Source: Armatimonadia bacterium (GTDB lineage: Bacteria; Armatimonadota; Zipacnadia; Zipacnadales; JABUFB01). Taken from it: 64,000 nt of DNA. The stretch covers positions 1 to 64,000 of the forward strand of contig JBDKVB010000141.1 of NCBI GenBank assembly GCA_039679385.1. The letters are read 5' to 3'. Below are positions 15,233-23,819 of this stretch, piece after piece. Positions within the stretch are counted from its first letter, which is position 1. Every line of letters starts with the position of its first letter. Position numbers and translations under genes: made by a program. The notes below the pieces were generated by a model that was not told where the DNA came from, did not search any database, and saw only the letters and a list, made by a program, of their open reading frames with translations.

Positions 15233-17887
15233 CTAGCGACGGCACTTGAACAGGCAGACGCCGGCGGCCCAGAGTTCGTGAGTCTCGGGGTTGTACCGCA
15301 GAGTCAAGGGCTTGCGGTAGGGCAGGTCGCCGGTGATCTCCTGCCAGGAGACGCCGCCGTCGTGGGTCTCGTACACGCCGCCGATCATCGCGTTGCCGTC
15401 CCAGGTCGTGGTGGCATACCACAGACGCTTCGGATCGGCCGGATCGGTCTCCAAGCCCACGGTCATCCGCGAGCCGTCGGTATACCTGGTGAGCTGCTTC
15501 CAGGTCTGGCCGTGGTCGGTGCTGCGCCACAGGTTCTGTCCCGGGCAGTAGACCGCGCCATCGGCGGCGACGTGGAGGTTGAAGATCCACTGCTCGCGGG
15601 TGAAGACGTTCTGCCAGGAGGCGCCGCCATCCTCGCTCCGGTACAGGCCTCCTCCAGCACCGCAGGCGCCCCAGAAGATACGTCTGGACTCCGTCGGGTC
15701 GACCGCCAGACCGAAGAACATGCGGCGACTTCCGGGCTGCCCCGGCAGGGCGCTCCAGGTCAGCCCGCCGTCCTCGGACTTGAAGACACCGCCACCGCTC
15801 TTGCCGGGAGAGGGATCACCGTCGATGCCGAGGTAGAGGACCTTCGGGTTCTGCGGATCGGCAGCCAGGGCTCGTGGGTAGCCGGTACCCCACATGGTGT
15901 TGGCAGTCGGCACCGTAGTGGGCAGGCCGGTCGCGGTGCGAGAGAAGGTCTTCCCGCCATCGTCGCTGAGAACCACGCGGTTCGGGCCGGGTGAGTCCCA
16001 GGGGCTGCAAGTGCTGACGATGTGATCGCCGCTCTTGCCGTCGGAGATCGCGAGTCGCCAGTAATGCCCGCTGAGTTCGACGTCCCACTTGATCGGCCAT
16101 AGCTGACGCCAGTTACGGCCGTTGTCCTCGCTGACCATCACGCCCTCATCCATCGCCGAGGCGTAGGTGCGGCCCTTGTAGAAGCGCAGGTCGTAGACGC
16201 AGGAGATGTCGGCGCCGCGAACGCGCTCGGTCCAGGTGCGTCCTCCGTCCTCGCTGTGACAGGGACGCCAGTTCGCGGCGATGTAGAGCTCCTTCGGGTT
16301 GAGCGGATTGACGGCGAGGCTCTTGGGCGAGCTCAGGGGAGTCGTGGTGACGTAGTCCCTCGGTATGGTCGGGTTTGCTGACGGATCGGGCCGCAGTTGA
16401 GAGGAGGAGGTCCAGGTCTGGCCGCCGTCACTGGAGAAGCAGAAGACACCGTTCCAGCCGGAGGAGCCGATGACGTACACGTCGAGGGGACTGGCCGGGC
16501 TGACGGCAACCTCCTGGAGGGCGCAGTCCTTGGGAAGGCCCTGCGAGACGTCCTGCCAGGTCTCGCCCCCGTCCGTGGAGCGGCGAAGTCCATCCTTGCC
16601 GAAGGCGGCGTAGAAGACCCTGGGATCGGAGGGAGCGATTGCGACGCTCAGGGCCTTCTTCGGAGTGGGCAGCTCGCGCCAGGTCTCGCCGGCATCGCGG
16701 CTGAGGATGACACCGGCGTCGTCGGTGGCTGCCGCCACGAGGGACGGGTCCTTCTCCGCAACGCAGAGGGTGTAGATGGGACCGCTCTGCAGATCACCCA
16801 TGCGGACGTTGCCATAGGTCGGGACCGACTTGCTCTTCGAGAACTCCTTCACCACGTGCTGATAGGGCGTCGTGGCTGGAGCCTCCTGGCCCTCCGGCGT
16901 CCGCCTGAAGGCGAAGTAGAAACGGGTGAACTTGCCGACCGAGGCCGTCTCCATGAGCGGGCCGACGCAGCCGAAGTCCATGCGGTTGAGGGTGCTCCAG
17001 TCGGGCGTCCCCTGGTAGGCCCTGGCTTTGTCGGGGTTCTTCTTCGCGTAGTCGGGATCGAGGACGAAGTCCTCGGCGCGGAGTATGACGTCGCCCCATT
17101 GAGTCTGGCCGAAGACCTCGCGTAGGTTGCGACTGCGGTACGCGGTGCCGTCGGCTGCTTTGAGCGTCAGGAAGCAGTCGCGGGGCAGGACACCGTCGGC
17201 CCTGAAGCTGAAGCCGAAGCCCATGCAGTCGGCCGAAGTCATGCCCGCGGGGAAGGTCAGGGGGAACCAGAAGCCGCCGAACCACTCCTGGTTGACCTTC
17301 CCGAACTGGACGCGGAGGGTCTCCGGTGGCTCCTGCTCCAGAGCCCGCTCGTAGACCGTGCGCCAGGTCTCGCCGCCGTCGGTGCTCTTGCAGACCCTTC
17401 CGGCAGGACTGGCGGCATAGACGACGCTGCTGTTGGTGGGGTCGACGGCGACGCAACGGACGCTGCGACCCTTCTCACCGGTGAGGCGCAGGCCTCTGGG
17501 GCCGGTGTTGGGGAGGAGACGCCAGCTCTCGCCGCCGTCGGTGCTCTTGCACAGACCGCCTGCCGTCGCAGCGTAGATGGTCTCGGGCGTGGACCGGTCC
17601 GTTGCGAGCGAGAAGACGCCGTAGTTCGCCAGCCCCTTGTTGAGGAGCCGCCAGTTGCGACCGTGGTCCTCGCTCTTGTAGACCCCGGCGACGTCGCCAC
17701 CCAGGTACAGAACGCCATCTCGGGTCGGGTGGAAGGCCGCCGAGTAGTAGAAGCCGCCGCCACCCCAGCCTGCCCATTCCCAGCTAACGGCGGTCGGGGT
17801 TGCCGGCTGTGTGTCAGGGGCTGCAAGCGCCGTCAGGGCCAAGCCCAGGCCGACGGTGATGAAAGCGCCGAGGCGGTACAGGTGCAT
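15233..17887 (-). CDS. Secreted GH74-like protein with thirteen Asp-box motifs
   Basis: The protein has 884 residues with a signal peptide ending near LGLALTALAA. I count thirteen Asp-box-type turns (S.DGG.TW), for example KSEDHGRNW, KSTDGGESW, RSTDGGETW, HSEDGGRTW, RSEDGGASW and RSTDHGQTW. That number fits the two seven-bladed propellers of GH74 (xyloglucanase-type) and related VPS10-like proteins. The opening VSWEWAGWGGGGFYYSAAFHP resembles the GH74 N-terminus. Between the first blades, residues about 190-350 are an insertion without Asp boxes that looks like a jelly roll (FGFSFRADGVLPRDCFLTL), possibly a binding module. Xyloglucan specificity is not shown. GGAGAGGTGA precedes the ATG, and the gene is divergent from the one at 18143. 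Confidence 0.75.
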   Translation of the reverse strand: MHLYRLGAFITVGLGLALTALAAPDTQPATPTAVSWEWAGWGGGGFYYSAAFHPTRDGVLYLGGDVAGVYKSEDHGRNWRLLNKGLANYGVFSLATDRSTPETIYAATAGGLCKSTDGGESWRLLPNTGPRGLRLTGEKGRSVRCVAVDPTNSSVVYAASPAGRVCKSTDGGETWRTVYERALEQEPPETLRVQFGKVNQEWFGGFWFPLTFPAGMTSADCMGFGFSFRADGVLPRDCFLTLKAADGTAYRSRNLREVFGQTQWGDVILRAEDFVLDPDYAKKNPDKARAYQGTPDWSTLNRMDFGCVGPLMETASVGKFTRFYFAFRRTPEGQEAPATTPYQHVVKEFSKSKSVPTYGNVRMGDLQSGPIYTLCVAEKDPSLVAAATDDAGVILSRDAGETWRELPTPKKALSVAIAPSDPRVFYAAFGKDGLRRSTDGGETWQDVSQGLPKDCALQEVAVSPASPLDVYVIGSSGWNGVFCFSSDGGQTWTSSSQLRPDPSANPTIPRDYVTTTPLSSPKSLAVNPLNPKELYIAANWRPCHSEDGGRTWTERVRGADISCVYDLRFYKGRTYASAMDEGVMVSEDNGRNWRQLWPIKWDVELSGHYWRLAISDGKSGDHIVSTCSPWDSPGPNRVVLSDDGGKTFSRTATGLPTTVPTANTMWGTGYPRALAADPQNPKVLYLGIDGDPSPGKSGGGVFKSEDGGLTWSALPGQPGSRRMFFGLAVDPTESRRIFWGACGAGGGLYRSEDGGASWQNVFTREQWIFNLHVAADGAVYCPGQNLWRSTDHGQTWKQLTRYTDGSRMTVGLETDPADPKRLWYATTTWDGNAMIGGVYETHDGGVSWQEITGDLPYRKPLTLRYNPETHELWAAGVCLFKCRR

Positions 17888-18066
17888 GGCGGATCACCTC
17901 TCCTTGTAGACTGACACGGGATGGTCAGAGCGTGGGATTGACAGGACTCCAGATCCTGATGCGGCGGTCAGAAGTCGTACGCTACGGATTCCTCGCCGGC
18001 GAGGAGGTCTCCTCTAGTCTGGAGGGCGCGGGTCCTGAGTGGTGAAGGCCGTCCCGCGGAAGCGGA

Positions 18067-18082
18067 AGGTGTGGTCACACCT
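18067..18082. promoter_or_regulatory. 16-base palindrome in a divergent intergenic region
   Basis: AGGTGTG, GT, CACACCT is a perfect inverted repeat 61-76 bases upstream of the start at 18143, between two divergently transcribed hydrolase genes. With a two-base spacer it is more likely a protein-binding site than a hairpin. No -10 or -35 elements are convincing nearby. Confidence 0.3.
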
Positions 18083-18142
18083 CGGCGCGAAAGGCCCGAC
18101 AACTACTGGCTCCTGGTTCCTTCGGAAGAGGGTGCGGATTGT

Positions 18143-19267
18143 ATGGCTCATCCCTTTGGACGCCGGCACAGCTCGCTGACCTGTGAAGGACCTGCGCCCG
18201 CAGTCGTACTCCTGACTTGCCTTCTCGTGATCGGCCTCTCCCCAGTCGTCTCCACGGGGGCTGATGAGCAGATGAAGTGGTGCGGCGTCTGGGAGTGGAG
18301 CATGGATCACCGCAGCGAGGCGGGCCTGGTTGCCATCGCCGACGCCTGCCACAGCCTGGGGTTCAACGTCCTGATGATGGCTCCGCCTCGCAACCGGATT
18401 GCCTTCATGGCAGAGACTTGCCACGCACGTGGCATACGGCTGTACCTGTCCACGGTCTTCTCGGGTGGAGACCCCGCATGGCAGCAGGTCATGACGCCGG
18501 AGGAGCGGGCACGCAAGGACCAGCCGGTGCCCGCAACTCATCAGCACGGCGGAGAACCACGTGACCCCGGCGAGGTGTTCGAGAGCCCTGCGCCCTGCTG
18601 GAACCGCCCCGAGGTTCGCAGCTTCTTCCGCGAGAGAGTGCAGGAGTGGGCGAAGCTGCCGGTGGACGGGCTGGCCTTCGACTACATCGGCTACGCGAAC
18701 TACCGCCGGTGCTACTGCCCCGTCTGCCAGGAGAAGCTCAGGGACTTTCTGCATGCTCATCCGAACCTGCCCTACGGGCGGGCGGCGGAGATCGTGGCCG
18801 AGGACACGCTGGTGAGCTTCACCAACGAGATGGCGGCTGCAGCGCGGGAAGTGCGGCCCGAGCTTGAGCTGACGATCCACGTCTACCCGTACTTCCGCCC
18901 GAACCCCTTCTATGGTAACCGCCTGGAGCTGGACACGGTGGGGCAGACCGTCTCGTGGTTCTTCCGCCCGCACTGGCCGCTGGAGAAGGTGCGCCGGCTC
19001 ACGGAGAACCTCGTGGCCAGTCAGCACGAGTACGTGACCACTGCGACCGCGGCACCCTTCCTGGGGTTCTACGAGAATCCCCCTCGCGACTACCGGTCAT
19101 CAGGGAGGATCGCGGCGGAGTTGGCGATCCTGCGGGACAGCGGCGCCGGTGCGCTGCAGATGGCCGAGTTGGGGAACCTGGTGCGCAAGCCCCGAGTCGC
19201 TGAGGCAGTGGCCCGAGCGCTTGGAGGAGACTATCACCGCACGCCTGCGGTGGGAGCGCAGCACTAA
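18143..19267 (+). CDS. Secreted GHL10-like TIM-barrel protein (putative glycosyl hydrolase)
   Basis: The protein has 374 residues. After a short polar start it has a hydrophobic segment (AVVLLTCLLVIGLSPVVSTG) consistent with a signal peptide. The rest reads as a TIM barrel: WCGVWEWSMDH, LGFNVLMMAP, HARGIRLYLSTVFSG, VDGLAFDYIGYAN (strand ending in Asp and Tyr) and LTIHVYPYF. A CxxC-containing segment (YRRCYCPVCQEKLRDFL) follows the middle strand and is typical of this class of unclassified barrels, where it is thought to bind metal. I chose the ATG at 18143 because GAAGAGGG lies about 11 bases upstream and the signal segment follows. It begins a plus-strand series with the phosphoesterase and the LamG protein. 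Confidence 0.65.
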   Translation: MAHPFGRRHSSLTCEGPAPAVVLLTCLLVIGLSPVVSTGADEQMKWCGVWEWSMDHRSEAGLVAIADACHSLGFNVLMMAPPRNRIAFMAETCHARGIRLYLSTVFSGGDPAWQQVMTPEERARKDQPVPATHQHGGEPRDPGEVFESPAPCWNRPEVRSFFRERVQEWAKLPVDGLAFDYIGYANYRRCYCPVCQEKLRDFLHAHPNLPYGRAAEIVAEDTLVSFTNEMAAAAREVRPELELTIHVYPYFRPNPFYGNRLELDTVGQTVSWFFRPHWPLEKVRRLTENLVASQHEYVTTATAAPFLGFYENPPRDYRSSGRIAAELAILRDSGAGALQMAELGNLVRKPRVAEAVARALGGDYHRTPAVGAQH

Positions 19268-19347
19268 GGCGCCCGGACCGCATGCTGCCGGCCGCACCGA
19301 GTTGACGCCCTTTGCCGCAACGATTGGAAGCTGGAGAGTGGTAGCTG

Positions 19348-20343
19348 ATGAAGCGTAACAGAGCCCTGCCCCTGCTGCTGATTGCCCTTTGGCTTGCGCT
19401 GTCCTGCGGTGCCTGGGCGCAACTGGCACCGGCACCGGAAGGTACCTTCACGGTTGCTGTCCTGCCGGACACCCAGAACTACTCCGCGACCCAGCCGGAT
19501 ATATATAACACGATTACACGCTGGATCGTCGATAGCAAGGAGACTCAGCGCATCGTCTTCGTCGCCCACACGGGTGACATCGTGGACAAGGCATCAGACG
19601 AGGCACAGTGGATCAACGCTCGACGGGCGATGGATACGATCCACGGTGTGATCCCCTACGGCCTCGGGGTCGGCAACCATGACATGCGCGCGGCCGATGG
19701 CGACAAGACGCTCTTCGAGAAGTACTTCGGCAAGGAACGCTACGCGAGCTTCGACTGGTACGGCGGCAGCCGGGACAACAACGGCAACAGCTATCAACTG
19801 TTCAGCGCCGAGGGCATGGACTTCATCGTCCTGCACCTGGAGTGCAACGCGCCGGACAAGGTCCTGGAGTGGGCCTCCGGCGTTCTGGAGGCTCACGCAG
19901 ATCGGCACGCCATCATCGCTACCCACATGTGGGCCGGGCCTCTGCTACAGCCGAAGGACAATGCCGGGTTCCTGACCGATCCCAAGGGACGCATGCAGTG
20001 GAAGAAGTGCAACGGCAAGCTGGGCAACACCCCGCAGCAGATCTACGACAAACTGGTGTATCCGCACGCGAAGGTGTTCCTCGTTCTGTCCGGCGACCAG
20101 AGCCGCACGCAGTCCATGACCATCACCTCCACCGGGGCGCAGGGGAACACGATCCATGAGTTGATGTGTGACATCCGTGAGGGCTACATACGTCTGCTGC
20201 GCTTTGTTCCGAAGGAGAGTCGCCTTGAGGTCATGACCTACAGCCCGACGCTGGGTCACACGTGCCCGGGGACCAAGATCGTGCCAGAGCCGGAGAAGCA
20301 CCAGTTCACACTGCGGCTGGACTTTGGTGCGTCCGCCAAGTGA
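19348..20343 (+). CDS. Secreted calcineurin-like metallophosphoesterase
   Basis: The protein has 331 residues with signal peptide MKRNRALPLLLIALWLALSCGAWAQ shown by its basic start and hydrophobic core. The metal-site motifs of the calcineurin-like family are present in order: Asp41 with Gln43 (AVLPDTQNY), His74-x-Gly-Asp77 (AHTGDIVD), Gly-Asn110-His111-Asp (GVGNHDM), then LHLECNAPD, ATHMW and a final histidine-bearing block (VLSGDQSR in place of the usual GHxH). The last motif is therefore atypical. Members cleave phosphomonoesters or diesters outside the cytoplasm. GGAGAG precedes the ATG. It lies 80 bases after the GHL10-like gene and just before the LamG protein. Confidence 0.8.
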   Translation: MKRNRALPLLLIALWLALSCGAWAQLAPAPEGTFTVAVLPDTQNYSATQPDIYNTITRWIVDSKETQRIVFVAHTGDIVDKASDEAQWINARRAMDTIHGVIPYGLGVGNHDMRAADGDKTLFEKYFGKERYASFDWYGGSRDNNGNSYQLFSAEGMDFIVLHLECNAPDKVLEWASGVLEAHADRHAIIATHMWAGPLLQPKDNAGFLTDPKGRMQWKKCNGKLGNTPQQIYDKLVYPHAKVFLVLSGDQSRTQSMTITSTGAQGNTIHELMCDIREGYIRLLRFVPKESRLEVMTYSPTLGHTCPGTKIVPEPEKHQFTLRLDFGASAK

Positions 20344-20410
20344 TGTCGGCGGTCTGCGCTGAGACGAAGTGAGAGTCACCGCCGCCGCGGAGAAGGTAGT
20401 GAGGTGCACA

Positions 20411-23400
20411 GTGTACAGGCAGATGACAGCGGCCCTTCTGCTCATGCTCCTGATGGTAGCGCCGGGGCCCTGTGAGCTCGCTCGACTGACCTTCCGGGCG
20501 GACCTTGACGGCAGCCTGGATTGCCAGGTCGGCTCCGGGAAGGCCGAAGTGAAGGGCACTGCGTCCTTCGCTGCCGGTCGTCACGGTCAGGCCTTTGTGG
20601 CGGACGGCTCGTGCGTTCTGAGCTACCCGACGGTGGGCAATTTGGACAAGGCTCGCGGGACGGTGACGATGTGGGTCTGCCCGCAGTGGGACGGGAACGA
20701 TGGGAAGAGCCACAGCTTCCTGTCGGATGACCTGGACTTCAACAAGCCTGCGGACAACAACCTGCACCTGTGGAAGTGGGTGCTCAACGATGCGCTCCGA
20801 TTGGACCTGCGCACCGATCCGCCGAGGGATGCCGAGTTCCGGGTGACCGGATGGCGGGCGGGAGAGTGGCACCACCTCGCGGCTGCCTGGGACTGCAAAA
20901 CCGGCACGCGGCTCTTCGCGGACGGGAAGCTCGTGGCTACCCTGGGCCTGCAATGGGAACCGAAGCAGGCGAACCGGTTCCTCGTCGGCGCGAACTGGAA
21001 GGGAGAGTCGCCGGCGCAGGCTCTCATACAAGAGGTGAGGGTCTACGATGCGCCGCTGGATGCCGGGCAGGTGGCGAGAGTGGCCGACGGCAAGGACCTG
21101 CCGATCCTGCGGCCCAAGAGTCTGAGGGTGCCTGGAAGCCTTGAGATTGGCAGGCCCTTCGCTGTCACACTGGAAGGCACTGCGGAGACCAGTACGCCGG
21201 ACGCGCTGCCGGTGGTGGTGAGTCTCGACGGGCTGCCGCTGCCGAGTGTGACGGGGCCGACCGAGGTCGCGCTGCAGAAGGGCGCTGCGAAGTACGGGCC
21301 GATCTCCTTCGTGCTGCCCGCCTACTACCATATGATGCCGGGGCGTCATGAGCTCACGGCGGAGGTGGCGGGTGCGAGTGTCACGGAGGCTGCACCGTGG
21401 AAGGCCGAGGTGCAGGTCACGCGAGCGCCCGAGTCGGCGGGACCGGTCGAGTGGCGATTCGAGCGGGGTAAGGTGCTGCGCGGCAAAGAAGTGTACCTGG
21501 AGCCCGGAGAGGGCATGGCCTTCTGGTTCGACGGGGCAGTTCGCCCGTATGATGAGGCCGGTCAGCGGCTCTGTGAGGGGTTGGTGGCCTCGGGGCGCAT
21601 TGCCGATGTGGTGCCGTGCCGGCTGGTGGACGAGGTCAACTGCACCGCGACCGACCACAGCTTCCGCGAGTGGGGTACGTCGCAGGTGGCCTCGCTGGCG
21701 GACGGACGCCGGTATCGCATCACCGGCACGCGCAAGAGCGCGGAGGAACAGGCGGCCAAAAGCGGAGGCAAGACGCGGGTAGTGCCCGGTTTCCAGTATC
21801 GGTTGGAGGGTCTGAAGAGGCCAGTGCCGCACCTGCTCGTGATCGACACCCTCAACGATCGCGAGCGGGTTCTGGAGACCGCCATTGATGTGGCGCCGGG
21901 CAGCGCCATCACGCCGCTGCTGGCCACCAGTGGCGCCGGCAGTCACGACCTGATCAACCTGAACGTGACCTACACCGGGCGCGAGTACCCCTCGGACGGC
22001 AAGCCCTACCAGCAGGTCACGCTGTTCTACCCGAAGAGCGACGCGGTGACGGCGACGATCACGGACTCCCGCCGCGAGCTTCAGCAGGACGAGATGACGG
22101 GTGCGGCAGTCGCCAGGATTGCGGTCTATGAGGTCACAGCGGACCTGGGGCGGATTGCGGCCGGTGTGGAGAAGGGCGAGCGTAGCGTCAGCCTGTTCTA
22201 CCCCTGGTGCAGCCCGCTCTACAACGAGTTCGGGTTCAGCGCCGGAACGCAGGGGTCACGACGAGCGTCGCTGGATGCCCTCGCCGACTACCTGCGATTC
22301 ATGGGCTTCAGCAGGCTTGAGTTCCACCCGTACAAGTTCAGTCGTGGCGCTGACTTCGCCTCTGAGATCTTCGCCGGGTCGACTGGCAGTGATGTGCTGG
22401 AGGACACGCTGCCGGTGATGGCGGCGAAGGGGATCGAGGTCGTACCGCGGATCGACTCGATGGTCTTCTACCTGTCGGATGACGCCGGCAAGAACCTGTA
22501 TGCCGACCCGGAGGCCTATCAGCTCACCCGCAAAGGTGAGACGATGAAGTTCTTCGGCGTGGTGCCGGATCCGCTTCACCCGCAGGTTCAGCAGCTCCTG
22601 CAGGACATGCTCTGCGAGCTGGCCCGCAAGACGAAGGGCTGGAGCAATGTGCCAGCCGTGGGATTCCGGGCGAACGGCAAGTTCGGGAACCTCTATGTGG
22701 GAAGCAACCGCGCCCACCCGCCGGAGGAGTCCGGGTACAGCGAGTTCGACATACGGGAGTTCGAGAAGGACTGCGGGGCGAAGGTCGGTGGGGCCGCGGG
22801 CGACGCTCAGAGCAGGTACGACTACCTCCGGGCCAACTGCTGGGACCAGTGGATCGCCTGGCGATGCCGGCGGATTCACGATCACTGGGTTCGTCTGGCG
22901 CAGGCCGTGCAGGCCGTCGATCCGACCAAGAAGCTGATTGTCTTCACCAAGATCCCGGGCAACGATCCGGGTGAGAAGCGGGACTGGGACAAGGCGCCTG
23001 TCGATCTGCTCGACCTGCACCGATACCACGGTTACGACCCCGCACTGTACCTGGGGGACAAGGGCCTTGCGCTCTCGCGGGTGATGGGCATCGACGGGGA
23101 TCGGTACTGGCCGCAGCCCTGGAACAAGCGCTTCTTCTTCGAGCCCGAGCTCAGCGGGTTCTTCCAGTCCGCAGAGCCCAGCGGAGTGGAGTTGTACTAT
23201 ATCTACTGGGAGCTGCCCGATCACCCGCTCGGGTTCCGCGTCGGACCTGGCTCACCGCAGGGACGTGCCTTCTATGAGCCGATGACCCATGCGCTGCGGT
23301 ACCAGAATCCGGGGAGCTTCTGCTTCTACAACTGGTTCCGGGCGACCATGGGGCATGAGGTTGACCTGCGCGAGTTCTGCCGGGCCTTCCGTGGACTGCC

Positions 23401-23686
23401 GATGGTTGCGCCGACGCCCTTTGCGGGTCAGGTGAGACCGTCTGAAGCGGCCAGTGACCCGAGGCTGTGTGTGCGCATGTTCCGAGATCGCCTGAGCCTT
23501 GTGAACGACTGCGGGGAGGCAAGGGAAGTTACGCTGGTGCTGCCGCCCGGCTATGCGCTCGGTGGACTCGAAGACCTCGCGCTCGGAACGCGCTGTGAGA
23601 TCGTGGAGCGCAACGGGCAGCGGGAAGTCCGGCTGGCGATTCGGCCCTGGGATACCCGGACGCTGGCGCCGGTGACGGCAAAGTAG
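20411..23686 (+). CDS. Large secreted LamG plus TIM-barrel glycoside-hydrolase-like protein
   Basis: With the GTG at 20411 the protein has 1091 residues; GAGGTG at 20401-20406 supports this start, while an ATG at 20423 is also possible. The signal peptide core is MTAALLLMLLMVAPGPC. Residues about 15-225 form a LamG/concanavalin-like domain (GTVTMWVCPQWDG, AGEWHHLAAAWD, ALIQEVRVYDAPLDAGQV). Residues about 230-600 are beta-rich. Residues about 605-1000 look like a TIM barrel: YLRFMGFSRLEFHPYKFSRG, GIEVVPRIDSMVFYL, NVPAVGFRANGKFG, VDPTKKLIVFTKIPGN and VELYYIYWELPDHP. A small beta domain (VTLVLPPGYALGGLEDL) ends the protein. I do not recognise a numbered family. It converges on 23820-26849 across a strong hairpin. 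Confidence 0.65.
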   Translation: MYRQMTAALLLMLLMVAPGPCELARLTFRADLDGSLDCQVGSGKAEVKGTASFAAGRHGQAFVADGSCVLSYPTVGNLDKARGTVTMWVCPQWDGNDGKSHSFLSDDLDFNKPADNNLHLWKWVLNDALRLDLRTDPPRDAEFRVTGWRAGEWHHLAAAWDCKTGTRLFADGKLVATLGLQWEPKQANRFLVGANWKGESPAQALIQEVRVYDAPLDAGQVARVADGKDLPILRPKSLRVPGSLEIGRPFAVTLEGTAETSTPDALPVVVSLDGLPLPSVTGPTEVALQKGAAKYGPISFVLPAYYHMMPGRHELTAEVAGASVTEAAPWKAEVQVTRAPESAGPVEWRFERGKVLRGKEVYLEPGEGMAFWFDGAVRPYDEAGQRLCEGLVASGRIADVVPCRLVDEVNCTATDHSFREWGTSQVASLADGRRYRITGTRKSAEEQAAKSGGKTRVVPGFQYRLEGLKRPVPHLLVIDTLNDRERVLETAIDVAPGSAITPLLATSGAGSHDLINLNVTYTGREYPSDGKPYQQVTLFYPKSDAVTATITDSRRELQQDEMTGAAVARIAVYEVTADLGRIAAGVEKGERSVSLFYPWCSPLYNEFGFSAGTQGSRRASLDALADYLRFMGFSRLEFHPYKFSRGADFASEIFAGSTGSDVLEDTLPVMAAKGIEVVPRIDSMVFYLSDDAGKNLYADPEAYQLTRKGETMKFFGVVPDPLHPQVQQLLQDMLCELARKTKGWSNVPAVGFRANGKFGNLYVGSNRAHPPEESGYSEFDIREFEKDCGAKVGGAAGDAQSRYDYLRANCWDQWIAWRCRRIHDHWVRLAQAVQAVDPTKKLIVFTKIPGNDPGEKRDWDKAPVDLLDLHRYHGYDPALYLGDKGLALSRVMGIDGDRYWPQPWNKRFFFEPELSGFFQSAEPSGVELYYIYWELPDHPLGFRVGPGSPQGRAFYEPMTHALRYQNPGSFCFYNWFRATMGHEVDLREFCRAFRGLPMVAPTPFAGQVRPSEAASDPRLCVRMFRDRLSLVNDCGEAREVTLVLPPGYALGGLEDLALGTRCEIVERNGQREVRLAIRPWDTRTLAPVTAK

Positions 23687-23718
23687 TAGCGGGCCTCCAG
23701 CGGGATGGCGACAAGCAA

Positions 23719-23754
23719 CAGGCTGCGCGAAGACGGGTGCCTTCGCGCAGCCTG
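23719..23754. terminator. Bidirectional 14-bp terminator hairpin
   Basis: CAGGCTGCGCGAAG (23719-23732), an 8-base loop, and CTTCGCGCAGCCTG (23741-23754) form a perfect 14-bp stem. It lies between two convergent genes ending at 23686 and 23820, the place expected for a shared terminator. No clear T-run follows on either side. Confidence 0.65.
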
Positions 23755-23819
23755 CCGGTTCTGGAGGTGCGTCCAGTAGGATTGCCAGGTGCAGTCGATG
23801 GCAAGGGTAACTTGGTGAC

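Noticed and set aside
17938-17943. TTGACA as a -35 box before the divergent pair 17887/18143
   Set aside because: No acceptable -10 hexamer at 16-18 bases.
20306-21946. Long minus-strand frame opposite the LamG protein
   Set aside because: Rich in Arg, His and Gln without pattern; the plus strand holds a recognisable LamG domain.
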